Assembly (NCBI RefSeq): GCF_038396615.1 | Contig: NZ_CP121689.1 | Coordinates: 2,152,001-2,216,000 of the forward strand | DNA: 64,000 nt | Source of the DNA: Thermatribacter velox | GTDB taxonomy: Bacteria; Atribacterota; Atribacteria; Atribacterales; Thermatribacteraceae | Direction: 5' to 3' | In this document: in pieces, positions 36,161 through 44,943 of the stretch | Layout of the letters: the number at the start of each line of letters is the position of its first letter | How positions within the stretch are numbered: the stretch's first letter is position 1 | Translations under genes and position numbers: made by a program | Notes under the pieces: generated by a model | What the model was told of the DNA's origin: nothing | The model's input: the letters and a program-made list of their open reading frames with translations, nothing else | Database searches by the model: none

Positions 36161-36296
36161 ATTAACCCTTCCTTTTGATCTCGTATTTCGCGGCTTTTTC
36201 CGCACTTTTCTTTTTCAAAACATGATATACAAAACTCTCTAATCATCCTAACCGTTCTTGTGTTCAGGCTGTGCTCATGGGGCTCTTTTTACCTTG

Positions 36297-36326
36297 GGGG
36301 AGCAGAAGGCAATTTTTCTGCTCCCC
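36297..36326. terminator. Hairpin downstream of the thioredoxin-like gene
   Basis: GGGGAGCAGAA (36297-36307) and TTCTGCTCCCC (36316-36326) form an 11-bp stem with an 8-nt loop, 15 bp after the thioredoxin-like stop codon. On the minus strand no U-run follows, so termination there would be weak; on plus it is followed by TGTTTT. Confidence 0.5.
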
Positions 36327-36341
36327 TGTTTTACCTCTCTA

Positions 36342-36593
36342 TTATCCAGCCTGTTCTTTGTATTCCTGGATAATTTTCTTTATTTCCTCTTTGGAAGGCA
36401 CTTTGCCGGCTACTTTGACTTCTCCGTTTATGACTAATCCTGGCGTAAACATGACATTGTACTCCATTATTTTTTCGATGTCCTGAACTTTTTCAATCTC
36501 TGCGTTAATGCCCAGTTCCTGCAGAGCCTTGCGAGTGGTTTCTTCCAGCATTTTACATTTTGGACAGCCCATGCCGAGGATTTTGATTTCCAT
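36342..36593 (-). CDS. Small thioredoxin-like protein (redox-active disulfide protein 2 type)
   Basis: 83 residues with a CPKC active site (Cys10, Cys13) next to the first strand and a cis-Pro motif TPGLVI. Such proteins are commonly encoded beside YraQ/ArsP-type permeases and ArsR regulators, as here. Probably handles thiol chemistry of a metal or metalloid substrate, by inference from context. Confidence 0.88.
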   Translation of the reverse strand: MEIKILGMGCPKCKMLEETTRKALQELGINAEIEKVQDIEKIMEYNVMFTPGLVINGEVKVAGKVPSKEEIKKIIQEYKEQAG

Positions 36594-36615
36594 TTCTATC
36601 TACCTCCCTTGAACG

Positions 36616-37791
36616 TTAAGATATTGCCCCAAAGATGTAGCCTGCTATGGTTGACATGACTACCACCAGAGCCACATAAGTAAAAGTTTTTTTAGGGCCC
36701 AGTATGCTGTTTATGACCAGCATGCTGGGCAGACTCAGCGCTGGTCCGGAAAGAAGAAGCGCCAGAGCCGGTCCCTGGCCCATTCCAGAGCCAAGTAGGC
36801 TCTGGAGGATGGGTACTTCAGTGAGCGTGGCAAAATACATAAATGCACCGATAATAGAAGCGAGAAAGTTGGCTCTTATGGAGTTTCCGCCCACTACCAG
36901 TTGCACATACTTTGCTGGAATGATACCGGCATCGGTTCCTGGCCTTCCGGTAAGGAAACCGGCTAAGAGAACACCTACAAAGAGTAAGGGGAGAATTTGT
37001 TGCGCAAAGCTCCAGGTGGATTCTATCCACATGGAGATCTCAAACCGTTCAAACCAGCGAATAAGAATAATTGCTAAAAGTCCAAGGAAAAGAACGACCA
37101 GGTACCATTTGATACTGTAAATTGCGTTCAAAATGCCTCCTGGTTGTGCCGACCTGCCCCAGGTGGCAAAAACCAGTATGGCAATGAGATTGATGAAGTA
37201 AAAAAGGGTTTGAGCGAGTGACCTTTTTTCGGTTTCTGGTTTTTGCTGGATTGAGAACCCCTGAAGCCGTTCGGAGTCTTCCTTGTGAAAAATAGTAGCC
37301 ATTAAAAGGCCAATGACCACAGAGAACACCACAGCTCCTATGGCACGGGCCAAGCCCAGCCTCGCACCCAAAATTCTGGCTGTCATGGCGATAGCCAGGA
37401 TGTTGATAGCAGGACCGGAGTACAGAAAGGCTATAGCAGGACCTAAGCCTGCGCCTCTTTTGTAAATGCCTGCAAAAAGTGGTAACACAGTGCAGGAACA
37501 GACTGCCAGGATAGCTCCTGATACAGAAGCTACGCTGTAAGCTACCCATTTTTTAGCTTTACTACCAAAATATTTCATCACTGCTTCACGGGATATAAAG
37601 TAGGCTATGGCGCCAGCAATGAAAAGAGCAGGGATGAGACAGGTTAAAACATGTAAGCGTGCATATTCTTGAAGCATGTACAGGGCCTCAAGAACGGCTC
37701 CCGTGAAGCGGGGACTGTTAAGGGGCATGAAATATGCTACTAGAAAAACCGCAACCATAATGCTAAGTTTTTGCCAGTTGTTTTGCAGCAT
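36616..37791 (-). CDS. YraQ/ArsP-type permease (UPF0718)
   Basis: 391-residue membrane protein with about ten helices. It has family features such as CSCTVLPLFAGIYKRGAGLGPAIAFLYSGPAIN and a second similar segment LLLSGPALSLPSMLV, showing the internal repeat. Characterised relatives (ArsP) export organoarsenicals; the CSC motif is typical. It lies between arsR and the thioredoxin-like gene. Confidence 0.85.
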   Translation of the reverse strand: MLQNNWQKLSIMVAVFLVAYFMPLNSPRFTGAVLEALYMLQEYARLHVLTCLIPALFIAGAIAYFISREAVMKYFGSKAKKWVAYSVASVSGAILAVCSCTVLPLFAGIYKRGAGLGPAIAFLYSGPAINILAIAMTARILGARLGLARAIGAVVFSVVIGLLMATIFHKEDSERLQGFSIQQKPETEKRSLAQTLFYFINLIAILVFATWGRSAQPGGILNAIYSIKWYLVVLFLGLLAIILIRWFERFEISMWIESTWSFAQQILPLLFVGVLLAGFLTGRPGTDAGIIPAKYVQLVVGGNSIRANFLASIIGAFMYFATLTEVPILQSLLGSGMGQGPALALLLSGPALSLPSMLVINSILGPKKTFTYVALVVVMSTIAGYIFGAIS

Positions 37792-37795
37792 GCTA

Positions 37796-38116
37796 TCACC
37801 TCTTTAAAGAAGCAATATAGCGACTTTCCATATCTTTTTTCAGGATTTCCTGAACTCCTTTAAGCAATTCAGAAACCACGGGGCTTTTCAACCAGCACTC
37901 CACCCTTAACCCCTGTTTTTCACTTTCGATAATTCCAGCGTTTTTGAGGATACTCAGATGTTTGGAGACAGAAGGCTGGTCAATTTGAGTTTGGGCAACT
38001 ATTTCACATACGCACATCTTTCCTTGTTGCTCAAGGAGTTCGATTATTTTGATTCTTTTGGGATGGGCCAGAGCCCGAAAGATATTAGCATACATTTCAT
38101 AGACATCCGCGGCCAT
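37796..38116 (-). CDS. ArsR/SmtB family metalloregulator
   Basis: 106-residue winged-helix repressor. The recognition helix is QPSVSKHLSILKNAGI; Cys35 and Cys37 (MCVCEI) sit where the ELCVCDL arsenic-sensing motif lies in ArsR. ATG at 38116 has CAGGAGG 7 bp upstream; an in-frame start at 38137 is less likely. First gene of the arsR-permease-thioredoxin operon, with its own palindromic operator. Confidence 0.9.
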   Translation of the reverse strand: MAADVYEMYANIFRALAHPKRIKIIELLEQQGKMCVCEIVAQTQIDQPSVSKHLSILKNAGIIESEKQGLRVECWLKSPVVSELLKGVQEILKKDMESRYIASLKR

Positions 38117-38140
38117 TTTTATCCTCCTGATAGCCAATTT

Positions 38141-38173
38141 TTGAACTATATTACCATATTAGCATATAGTAAA
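38141..38173. promoter_or_regulatory. Overlapping divergent promoters within an ArsR operator
   Basis: ACTATAT (38145-38151) and ATATAGT (38164-38170) form a palindrome 28 bp upstream of arsR. Leftward: TTTACT, 17 bp, TATAGT. Rightward: TTGAAC (38141-38146), 18 bp, TATAGT (38165-38170). Each -10 lies in one arm, so ArsR bound here could repress both arsR and the lipoprotein gene. Confidence 0.6.
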
Positions 38174-38273
38174 ACAAGCTACAAGTCTTTTGACCTGGTT
38201 TGTGAATGCTTTTTTCGTTGTTTTAAAACTTTCTTTCTTTTTCTGCGTAACTATGAAGAAAGGGGGTGTGATT

Positions 38274-38804
38274 GTGAAGAATGTGTTGGTGCTGGTCATG
38301 CTTGGCTTGGTTCTTCTCGCTGGGTGTAGTGGGTTTTCACTGACGCCGGAAGAAGTAGAAGTTAAAGCGCTTCTTGACCGTTACGGTAATGCCTTGCTCG
38401 ATGGTGATTACGAGGAAGCGAGGAATTGTCTTTTCCCGGGAGGGCCACACGATCAGAATTTTGAGACCAATTTTTCCCGCATTCAAGGCATTTTGCAGGC
38501 TCAACCTGAATACTCAGGAGGCGTATGCAGTTTACCCCTTTTTGGGGTGAAAATTGTGCGTCTTCTGGTCAAAGGCGAATGGGCAGAAGTAACTCTGGAA
38601 AGTCGGCAAGTTTGTGGTTTTTGTGAAAATAGCTGGATAATACCCTATCCTCTTCCTGCTGAGGAAGAATATGTATACCCTGAGCCACCATCGACGCCCC
38701 AGGTTTCTCCCTTTAATCAATGGGTTTGCTTTGAAAATGAGTTTTTAATCGATTCAGAGACCTTGCTTTTGCGAAAATACGAAGGTGAATGGAGGATTTA
38801 CTGA
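38274..38804 (+). CDS. Lipoprotein of unknown function
   Basis: 176 residues. The N-terminus has a signal peptide with lipobox LLAGC. The mature part has a NTF2-like or DUF4878-like opening (EVKALLDRYGNALLDGDYEEA) and several cysteines, including CGFC. Start GTG at 38274 has AGGGGGTG upstream; the frame is open to 38190 but without a site. It is divergent from arsR and shares its operator region, so it may be an envelope part of the same response. Confidence 0.65.
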   Translation: MKNVLVLVMLGLVLLAGCSGFSLTPEEVEVKALLDRYGNALLDGDYEEARNCLFPGGPHDQNFETNFSRIQGILQAQPEYSGGVCSLPLFGVKIVRLLVKGEWAEVTLESRQVCGFCENSWIIPYPLPAEEEYVYPEPPSTPQVSPFNQWVCFENEFLIDSETLLLRKYEGEWRIY

Positions 38805-38831
38805 ACTGAGGGACGGCACAGCTTTGAGGAT

Positions 38832-38883
38832 AAACCCGGGACAAGAGAAGTGCTGTATCATACTTCTCCGTCCCCGGGTTTTT
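38832..38883 (+). terminator. Intrinsic terminator of the lipoprotein gene
   Basis: AAACCCGGG (38832-38840) and CCCGGGTTT (38873-38881), with an inner GAGAAG/CTTCTC pairing, form a long hairpin ending in a T-run. Confidence 0.75.
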
Positions 38884-38887
38884 GTGT

Positions 38888-38992
38888 TTACCGCTCTTTG
38901 GCCAGGGCTCCACCTACCCTCTGAGCTCTCTTGTCGAGAGCCATTTTACCCTTTCTTCAGAGTAACCATCGGTTGTGACCGCAGAGAGGATA
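38888..38992 (-). pseudogene. 3'-end remnant of a sugar ABC transporter binding-protein gene
   Basis: On the minus strand the translation matches the last ~35 residues of the intact binding protein at 44944: ILSAVTTDGYSEERVKW, then after loss of one base LDKRAQRVGGALAKER and a stop, against ILTAVASGEYSEETVKM and LDKAAERVNQALAKER. The final 26 bp are identical to 44940-44965. The rest of the gene is gone. Confidence 0.8.
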
Positions 38993-39085
38993 TATAATAA
39001 GAGTTTTTCGAGAACTTCAATTTTGGTAGGGAACATTTACTCTGCCTGTATCCAGTGCTAAAATAGCAAAAGGGAGGGGAAAGAG

Positions 39086-42000
39086 ATGCTGATCTGTTTC
39101 TCAAAATTACTTTCCTTTTGGATTTTTCCATTCCTTTTCGCGAGCATTCTTGCTTTCGCGCCTTCTCCTCTCTACGCCCAGGAAGGTAGTGGCGCTTTCT
39201 CTCACCTCTTTCAGGTTATCTACCAGTGGGAACCCCTGCAGGTATCCGAAGGTGTTCCGAGGATCATCGCTTCAACATCCGACCGGCCCCAGGATGTCCT
39301 GCAGGATGGAAATCTCCTGGCCTTTGTGGTCCGGGAGAGAACCTTAGTCCTTGTGGACCTGGCCACCCAGGAAGTGCTCCACAGGCAGGAATTTCCAGAG
39401 AAGTGTATCCTCCACGGCCTGTACCGGGGATATGTCATATACTATGTGGGGAAAGACATAAAAACAAATGTACTCTCGGTGGCAAACTGGAAGGAGAGCA
39501 CCTTCCCCGGGACCCTGGTGCTCGTAACTGAAGGGGGGTTTCTCGTTACCCGTGAGAGAGAGACCCTCCACATTTTTGACCTCCAGAGTGGGGAACTTCT
39601 CTTCAGCCATCTGGTTCCGAGTAGCACCATTGTGGCCCTGGGAGACCTCGTCCTTTTCCCCACCATGGATGAATCCCACAACCCCCGCGGCTACCTTGGT
39701 TTTTCCGTCCCAACCCGCAGTACTCTCCCCCTTAAACAGCTGGACGACGAGAGGCCTTTCTTCTTTCCGGAGTATGCCGGACACACCTGGGAGAACCGGT
39801 GGACCTTCCCGGGTGGTATCCTCCCTGTGCTCTTCGGGGACGCTGAAGGTGTACGGCTTGCATTTCTCGACGAAAGGGGCAGACTCGGGAAATATTTCCA
39901 CCTCTCTGGCCTTGGGCTCCCCTTGCGCCTTTCTCCCTCATCACTCCACTTCTTTGACGCCTTCAATGGCAGGGTGCTTCTCGGGATTGAAGACGAGCGG
40001 GGAAACTTTCACCTCCTGGTCGCCGATGGAGGGGATTCCCTCACCCCTCTGGGCACCTTTGCGCCCCGGGGACGAACCACGCTTCAAGCGTTTTTCCTCG
40101 AAGACGGGAACATTGGGGTCATCGAAGAGACCGGACCGGAAGAAACCACCCTCCAGGTTCTCTCTGCTTCTGGAGAGCGCCTGCAGGAAAAGGTGCTCTG
40201 GCCCCCCGGGGTCAGCGTGACGCACTGTCGGATTATCGAGAGACGGGAACTCCTTTCCTCCTCTTCCGATGGTCACCTCGTCTTCCGCTACAACCTGCCC
40301 CAGGGAGAAATCACCGCTGTCTACACCTTCCCCTCCGGGTACGACCCAGGGGAAGGTGTCTTTGTCTACCAGGGAAAAGGGTTCACCTTCCTCTACAACC
40401 AGTTTGAAAGGGAGTCGGGCATCGAGAAACCAGCGCTTGTTGCCTTTGACGTTTCCGGGGAAAGCTTTCCACTTCCGGTGGAACTCGTGGAGGTATCCCC
40501 TCACGGGGAAAGCCTCTACGAGGTCTTCGAGGATATCCCCACAAAGCTCCGTTTCAAGACCCTGGCGCCCCTGGAGGAACTTCTCACCGTGAGCGTGGAA
40601 GCGGTCAGCATCACGAGAGGCGAGGAAAGACTCTCGTACACCTGGCTCACGCCAGGACTTGAGGGGGGCACTCCGAAAGCGATTGCTCTTGTGGCCTCTC
40701 TGGGACCTGCCCGGAAAGTCTTCCCCATGACGGTGGTCCCACTGCCCAACCCTCTTGAGCTGACGGTTTCCCGGTACCAGGACGACGGGGATGTGCTCGT
40801 TCTCAACTGGACCCTCAGGAATCATTCTCCAGTGGACATCGATGATCTGCGCTTTGACCTTGAAACCACCAATCTCCAGTTTTCTCAGGGCGATGCCTGG
40901 CCAGGACGAATCGCACGAGGCGAAGTCCTTCATGGAACGTTCTCCCTGACACGGCTCTTCTATGGGGAAGAAATGCAGCCCCAGTGGAACGGGTACACCA
41001 TCCCCGCATCGGTGACGCTCCGGGTGACCTCTCGCCGCGGGCAGGCCGAGGCATTATTTGAAGCGCCACTTCCAGTAAAGCCTCAGTATGCTTTTGAGGT
41101 CCGGATTCAGAAGGATCCGGAACGAGGATGGTGGTACCTTTCCGCCGAGGAAATCCAGGAGTACCTTAGGGTTTTCGATGCTGCGGGGAATGATATCACC
41201 CAGAGCCTCCGTTTCGAGAAAACGGACACCTATACGGTCCGGGTCCAGGGTCTTGCGCCTGGTTTTCCTGCCTCATCACTTTCGCTCCACCTTACTTGGG
41301 AGACACCGCAGCGCTTCTTTGAGTTTCAGCCCCGACTTGGAAGCGCCAAAGAGCGAGTAGTCGCTCCTCCTCTCAAAGGGAGCTGGGACATCCCCTTCAC
41401 CTTTCCGCAGGCAAGCGCGGCGGCGATTCTCCGTCCTTCCACCTTCACACCGCCTCGCTTCATTTTGCCGCTTCCACCCAACACCCCGCCAAACCCTGAT
41501 TTTGTCCTCGTCGACGATGAGACAACCCACTTTCGCGTCGCATCCTTTGACGGAAGTCCTTCTCGGGACCCTGACGGGGTGATCGTGAACTACACGTGGT
41601 CGTGGCCCGGTGGAATACCCTTGGAGGTAAGGGAATTTGCGCGGGCATTTTCTGCCCCCCAGATTCTCCCCATAACGCTCACGGTGACCGACGACCGGCT
41701 CCGGGAATCCAGCATCACCCGTGAAGTGGCTGTCGACATGGAGCGAGTTATTGGTGGACGCCGGGTCACCATTCCCCCGGCATTTGTGCGGCAGAACACC
41801 ACCACCTACAGGGTGGAGGTGTTCACCGGGGACCTGGAGAATGCTGGCACTGACGCTCGGGTGTTCCTGGCACTCTACGAACCTCGTGAGCAAGAAGGGG
41901 TGGTCTACGGTTCAGGGGTCATGGAACTCTCCGGCAGAGAACCCACCATGGAGCGGGGTCAAATCGATGTCTTCCAGGTCACGGGAAGGGAAGTGAAGGA

Positions 42001-43372
42001 TCTCGACCACATCGCGCTCCTCCACGATAACTCTGGTGACCGACCTGGCTGGTTTGTTGGGGGCCTGAAAGTCCAGGACACCCGATCCCAGAAGGAATGG
42101 GTGTTTGTCCCCAACCGGTGGCTGGCTCTCGATGAAGAAGACCACAAAACCTATGCTGAGTTTACCCCTGTTGCCAGTCCCTACCCGGCGGGAATCATCC
42201 TTGAAGGAGACCGCAAGAGCTACAACCTCATTGAGGTGAGCGATACGGTGTTCATCCTCCCCGAGAATCTTGACCGGTTCTACTTCACCTGCAGTGACGG
42301 CGCGAAGACGATAGAGGTCTACCGACAGGATGGCAGTCTCGTCGGTACTCAGCCTTCTTCCGGAAGGAAGCGGAAACCACCCTACATCCCCGAACCCGAG
42401 TGGGGAGTGGGTTTCGATACGGCAAATCTTGTCCGTCCAGAGCGTTTTCTGGTGAAAATCCAGCAGGGCCAGGACGTGAAGGAAAGGGTGGTCTGGGTGT
42501 TCCCGCTAAAATGGGCGCATTACCGGAAGGAGGCACTCCAGGCAGTGGCCCTCTATCCCCTCAAAGGGAAGACCGATGTGTTTCTGTGCGCCCAAACCAT
42601 CCGGAAGTACCTGGCGGAACTCAAGCCTGACCCTACCAACGCCGCTTTGCTGGCCATTGACTACGGGGTGAGCTTCTTCTCCATCTTCGGCGCCTCGCCC
42701 GATGGCTACCTTGTGGACACGCTTTCAGAATGCACCGGATCCTACCTGGAGAACGCAGAAGACATCCTGCAACGCTTTGGCTATACGCCAGCCCTGGCAC
42801 ACGGCACCGTAGAGGCGCTCACGACCCTCTACGACGTCTACCGGTGGTCACTGAAACTTCCAGGTGTCATGGAAGAGGCTGTAGCCCAGGCGTACAAAGT
42901 CGTCCTCCTCAACGAACTGGGGAGGAATGACCGAAGCCTCCACCAGATCGATCTCCTGCTACAAAAGGGAAAGGAACTTGTGGAGCAAATCATCGATTAT
43001 CTGGAGGGAGATAACCCTGCATCGTGCCAGCTTGCGCTCTCAAACCTCAAAACGCTTGCCGTGGGGAACAATCCCCTGAGCCCCAACCTCTCCGACCACG
43101 TCATCAGTTACCAGAGCCTGGGGGTTACCGACCTCGAACCTGGAGTGCCCGATTACCCCCTGGGGGTTTTACTTCCTCTCGCCATGGCCAATGTCAAATA
43201 CTGGCGAGAAGAAGGCCACCCCATCTATCGCAGCGACCGATTCCTTAATATCCTCCCCCATGACCCGGTTACCGACACCGGATACGCCCTCGATGTCTAC
43301 GAGCCCCTCCTTGAGACCATCATCCAGGCAGGGAGCATTCTCGTCAACGTCTGTCTCCTCCCTGAGCCGTAG
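39086..43372 (+). CDS. Large secreted protein with beta-propeller-like, PKD-like and PLAT domains
   Basis: 1428 residues with a signal peptide (about 1-31, cleavage after YAQ). The first ~500 residues are beta-strand rich and propeller-like. A PKD-like module lies about 795-880 (FDGSPSRDPDGVIVNYTWSW). A PLAT/LH2 domain lies about 905-1018, with VFTGDLENAGTDARVFLALY, RGQIDVF, HDNSG and GWFVGGL. The C-terminal ~300 residues are helical and unrecognised. Codons are G+C-rich (rows of 53 and 58 percent counted) compared with its neighbours, suggesting transfer. Perhaps a surface or lipid/polymer-binding protein. Confidence 0.75.
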   Translation: MLICFSKLLSFWIFPFLFASILAFAPSPLYAQEGSGAFSHLFQVIYQWEPLQVSEGVPRIIASTSDRPQDVLQDGNLLAFVVRERTLVLVDLATQEVLHRQEFPEKCILHGLYRGYVIYYVGKDIKTNVLSVANWKESTFPGTLVLVTEGGFLVTRERETLHIFDLQSGELLFSHLVPSSTIVALGDLVLFPTMDESHNPRGYLGFSVPTRSTLPLKQLDDERPFFFPEYAGHTWENRWTFPGGILPVLFGDAEGVRLAFLDERGRLGKYFHLSGLGLPLRLSPSSLHFFDAFNGRVLLGIEDERGNFHLLVADGGDSLTPLGTFAPRGRTTLQAFFLEDGNIGVIEETGPEETTLQVLSASGERLQEKVLWPPGVSVTHCRIIERRELLSSSSDGHLVFRYNLPQGEITAVYTFPSGYDPGEGVFVYQGKGFTFLYNQFERESGIEKPALVAFDVSGESFPLPVELVEVSPHGESLYEVFEDIPTKLRFKTLAPLEELLTVSVEAVSITRGEERLSYTWLTPGLEGGTPKAIALVASLGPARKVFPMTVVPLPNPLELTVSRYQDDGDVLVLNWTLRNHSPVDIDDLRFDLETTNLQFSQGDAWPGRIARGEVLHGTFSLTRLFYGEEMQPQWNGYTIPASVTLRVTSRRGQAEALFEAPLPVKPQYAFEVRIQKDPERGWWYLSAEEIQEYLRVFDAAGNDITQSLRFEKTDTYTVRVQGLAPGFPASSLSLHLTWETPQRFFEFQPRLGSAKERVVAPPLKGSWDIPFTFPQASAAAILRPSTFTPPRFILPLPPNTPPNPDFVLVDDETTHFRVASFDGSPSRDPDGVIVNYTWSWPGGIPLEVREFARAFSAPQILPITLTVTDDRLRESSITREVAVDMERVIGGRRVTIPPAFVRQNTTTYRVEVFTGDLENAGTDARVFLALYEPREQEGVVYGSGVMELSGREPTMERGQIDVFQVTGREVKDLDHIALLHDNSGDRPGWFVGGLKVQDTRSQKEWVFVPNRWLALDEEDHKTYAEFTPVASPYPAGIILEGDRKSYNLIEVSDTVFILPENLDRFYFTCSDGAKTIEVYRQDGSLVGTQPSSGRKRKPPYIPEPEWGVGFDTANLVRPERFLVKIQQGQDVKERVVWVFPLKWAHYRKEALQAVALYPLKGKTDVFLCAQTIRKYLAELKPDPTNAALLAIDYGVSFFSIFGASPDGYLVDTLSECTGSYLENAEDILQRFGYTPALAHGTVEALTTLYDVYRWSLKLPGVMEEAVAQAYKVVLLNELGRNDRSLHQIDLLLQKGKELVEQIIDYLEGDNPASCQLALSNLKTLAVGNNPLSPNLSDHVISYQSLGVTDLEPGVPDYPLGVLLPLAMANVKYWREEGHPIYRSDRFLNILPHDPVTDTGYALDVYEPLLETIIQAGSILVNVCLLPEP

Positions 43373-44389
43373 AATCCCTTAGGGAGTCACCGCCTGAATG
43401 CCGGTCATCGCAAAGAAATCGAGGAGCGCTGGATGGAGTTCTTCTCCGTATCCTGGACAGGATGTTTGCGAGAGCTTTCTAAAGCTCTTCACCTGAGCCG
43501 TCCCCTGGACGTCATGCACTATGCACATCGACTGTTGCCTTTGCTTGATGAAGCACTAAAAGAGATACAACACTGGTCACCACCTTTTGCTGTGGTCGTG
43601 CAACCATTACGTGAAGAGGTACAGAGCCTGGCTTACCACCATCCTGAGGACCTGGACACTAAGAATTTACACCATCAACTCGAGTTAATACGTTACTGCC
43701 TCCGGAGGAGACTGATCGTCCAGGCAGTGACCCTGGCCAGAGAGTGGTTGGTGAGCTGGGTCATCCTGCAGCGTGGGGAGGGGGTTCCTGGCTTTCCAGA
43801 GAACAACGCAAAGGGGCAGAAGAAGCTCTGAACAACGCATACAGGCGCCTGCGGAAGGAAGAGGTCGGAGTTCCAGAGTGGTATGGCTCCTTTCCAAGTT
43901 CGCAGGAGCTCACCAAAATCTGGTCCTCACTTGTGGAATTGCGCAATACTCTTGCCCACTGTGCAATGATTGAAGAACCACTCAGAATGAGCACCATTAA
44001 GAATAAGGCTGAGGAGATTCCCACATGGTTGCAGTCGCTTCTTGAGGGCACGGCTGACCATGTGGTATATGGGCGTCGTGTGGTTATCAACCTGAAAGAG
44101 CTCTATGGTGAGGTTGCCAAACTGGATGAGCTGCCTGATTACCTTGACAAAGCACAATCTCTCGCCGGAGAAGGAAATGACGTTGTTCTCACCGGCCAGG
44201 CTCCGGTATGGCTCTACCTTGCCATTGCCCATACGCTTCACGGGAAAACTCGTCGTTTGTAAAAGGAGACTTGACGAGTTGTCAATTGACTTACTTGAAG
44301 AGAAGTTAAAGAATAAACAAAGAAGACTTCAGGGACAGAATCATGATCTAACCAGTACCCAATTTCAGGGACATGGAATTTTGATCTAA
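43373..44389 (+). pseudogene. Degraded CRISPR-associated HEPN ribonuclease (Csx1/TM1812-like) with a Csx3-like end
   Basis: Two overlapping frames (43433-43831 and 43744-44262) join by a +1 shift near 43790: AREWLVSWVIL continues as LSREQRKGAEEALNNAYRRL. The second frame contains ELRNTLAHCA, the HEPN catalytic Rx4H motif, in the position it holds in Csx1/Csm6-type CRISPR ancillary RNases. The end, DVVLTGQAPVWLYLAIAHTLH, resembles the Csx3/Crn3 ring-nuclease signature SGRGPIWLH...AHKYH. A second shift near 44245 leads to another frame ending at 44389. The CARF sensor domain is missing. Not functional as written. Confidence 0.55.
44328..44389. repeat. Tandem IS-end-like repeats
   Basis: TTCAGGGACA followed by TGATCTAA occurs twice (44328-44351 and 44364-44389). 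Multiple short GGGACA/GATCTAA units are typical of transposase-binding ends of IS21-like elements. No matching transposase is nearby, so it is probably a solo end. Confidence 0.45.
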
Positions 44390-44749
44390 TACGGGGTCAA
44401 TTCTTCTTCTTTTTCTGAAACCAAGCTCTTCAGGGAGGAGATGTTGGTATTCTCCGGTGTTTTGATACTGGTAGTAGGTTCTTCGGTAATGCAAATCGCC
44501 AAAGAGGGTCAGGATGGTCCTTGGGTCATTCCTGCGGATTACTTTGAAACCCTCTCTTTTGGCTTTCTCCTAATAGATTTCCTGATCCCTGGCCTCCAGA
44601 ACTGCTTTCAGAATATCTTTGCCAGTACTGTGCATGATTTCCCAGAGCTTTTCTTCAAACTCCTGAAAGTTGATTCCTTTCTCCAGTAACTCCAGAGATA
44701 CTTCCAGCATCCTCTGGAATCCTTTGAGAATTTGTTGTACTATGTTCAT
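44390..44749 (-). pseudogene. Truncated UPF0236/ISLre2-family transposase
   Basis: Reading leftward from ATG at 44749, the product begins MNIVQQILKGFQRML and includes EFEEKLWEIMHSTGKDIL and DLHYRRTYYQYQ, characteristic of UPF0236 (ISLre2) transposases. There is an in-frame TAG after the DQEIY segment, and the sequence breaks off near 44390 where the IS-end-like repeats begin. Less than a third of a normal gene remains. Confidence 0.75.
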
Positions 44750-44837
44750 GAGACCTCACCTCCACAGGTTGTGGTATTTGTTGTGCTTCTTGTGTATAAA
44801 CAACACTCTTATACCATACTCTGGATGGTGAGGTCTC
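44750..44837 (-). promoter_or_regulatory. Ribosome-site-sequestering inverted repeat of the transposase
   Basis: GAGACCTCACC (44750-44760) and GGTGAGGTCTC (44827-44837) are perfect 11-bp inverted repeats. In the minus-strand RNA the copy next to the ATG contains the ribosome site (GGAGGTGAG) and would be paired in any transcript that reads in from outside, keeping transposase translation low. Confidence 0.55.
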
Positions 44838-44943
44838 TTTATTTTTCTCTGGTTGTTAAAGACCTACAATAAATTTACACTAACGCCAAAGTCAAAGCCC
44901 TTGAAGACTTTTTTATTATATTCGCTGCGGCTGTAACTGGTGT

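Noticed and set aside
39941-40933. 330-codon minus-strand ORF inside the large secreted-protein gene
   Set aside because: Antisense shadow of a G+C-rich gene; composition is Arg/Gly/Pro-rich, no family motif, no ribosome site, and the plus frame has clear PKD and PLAT domains.
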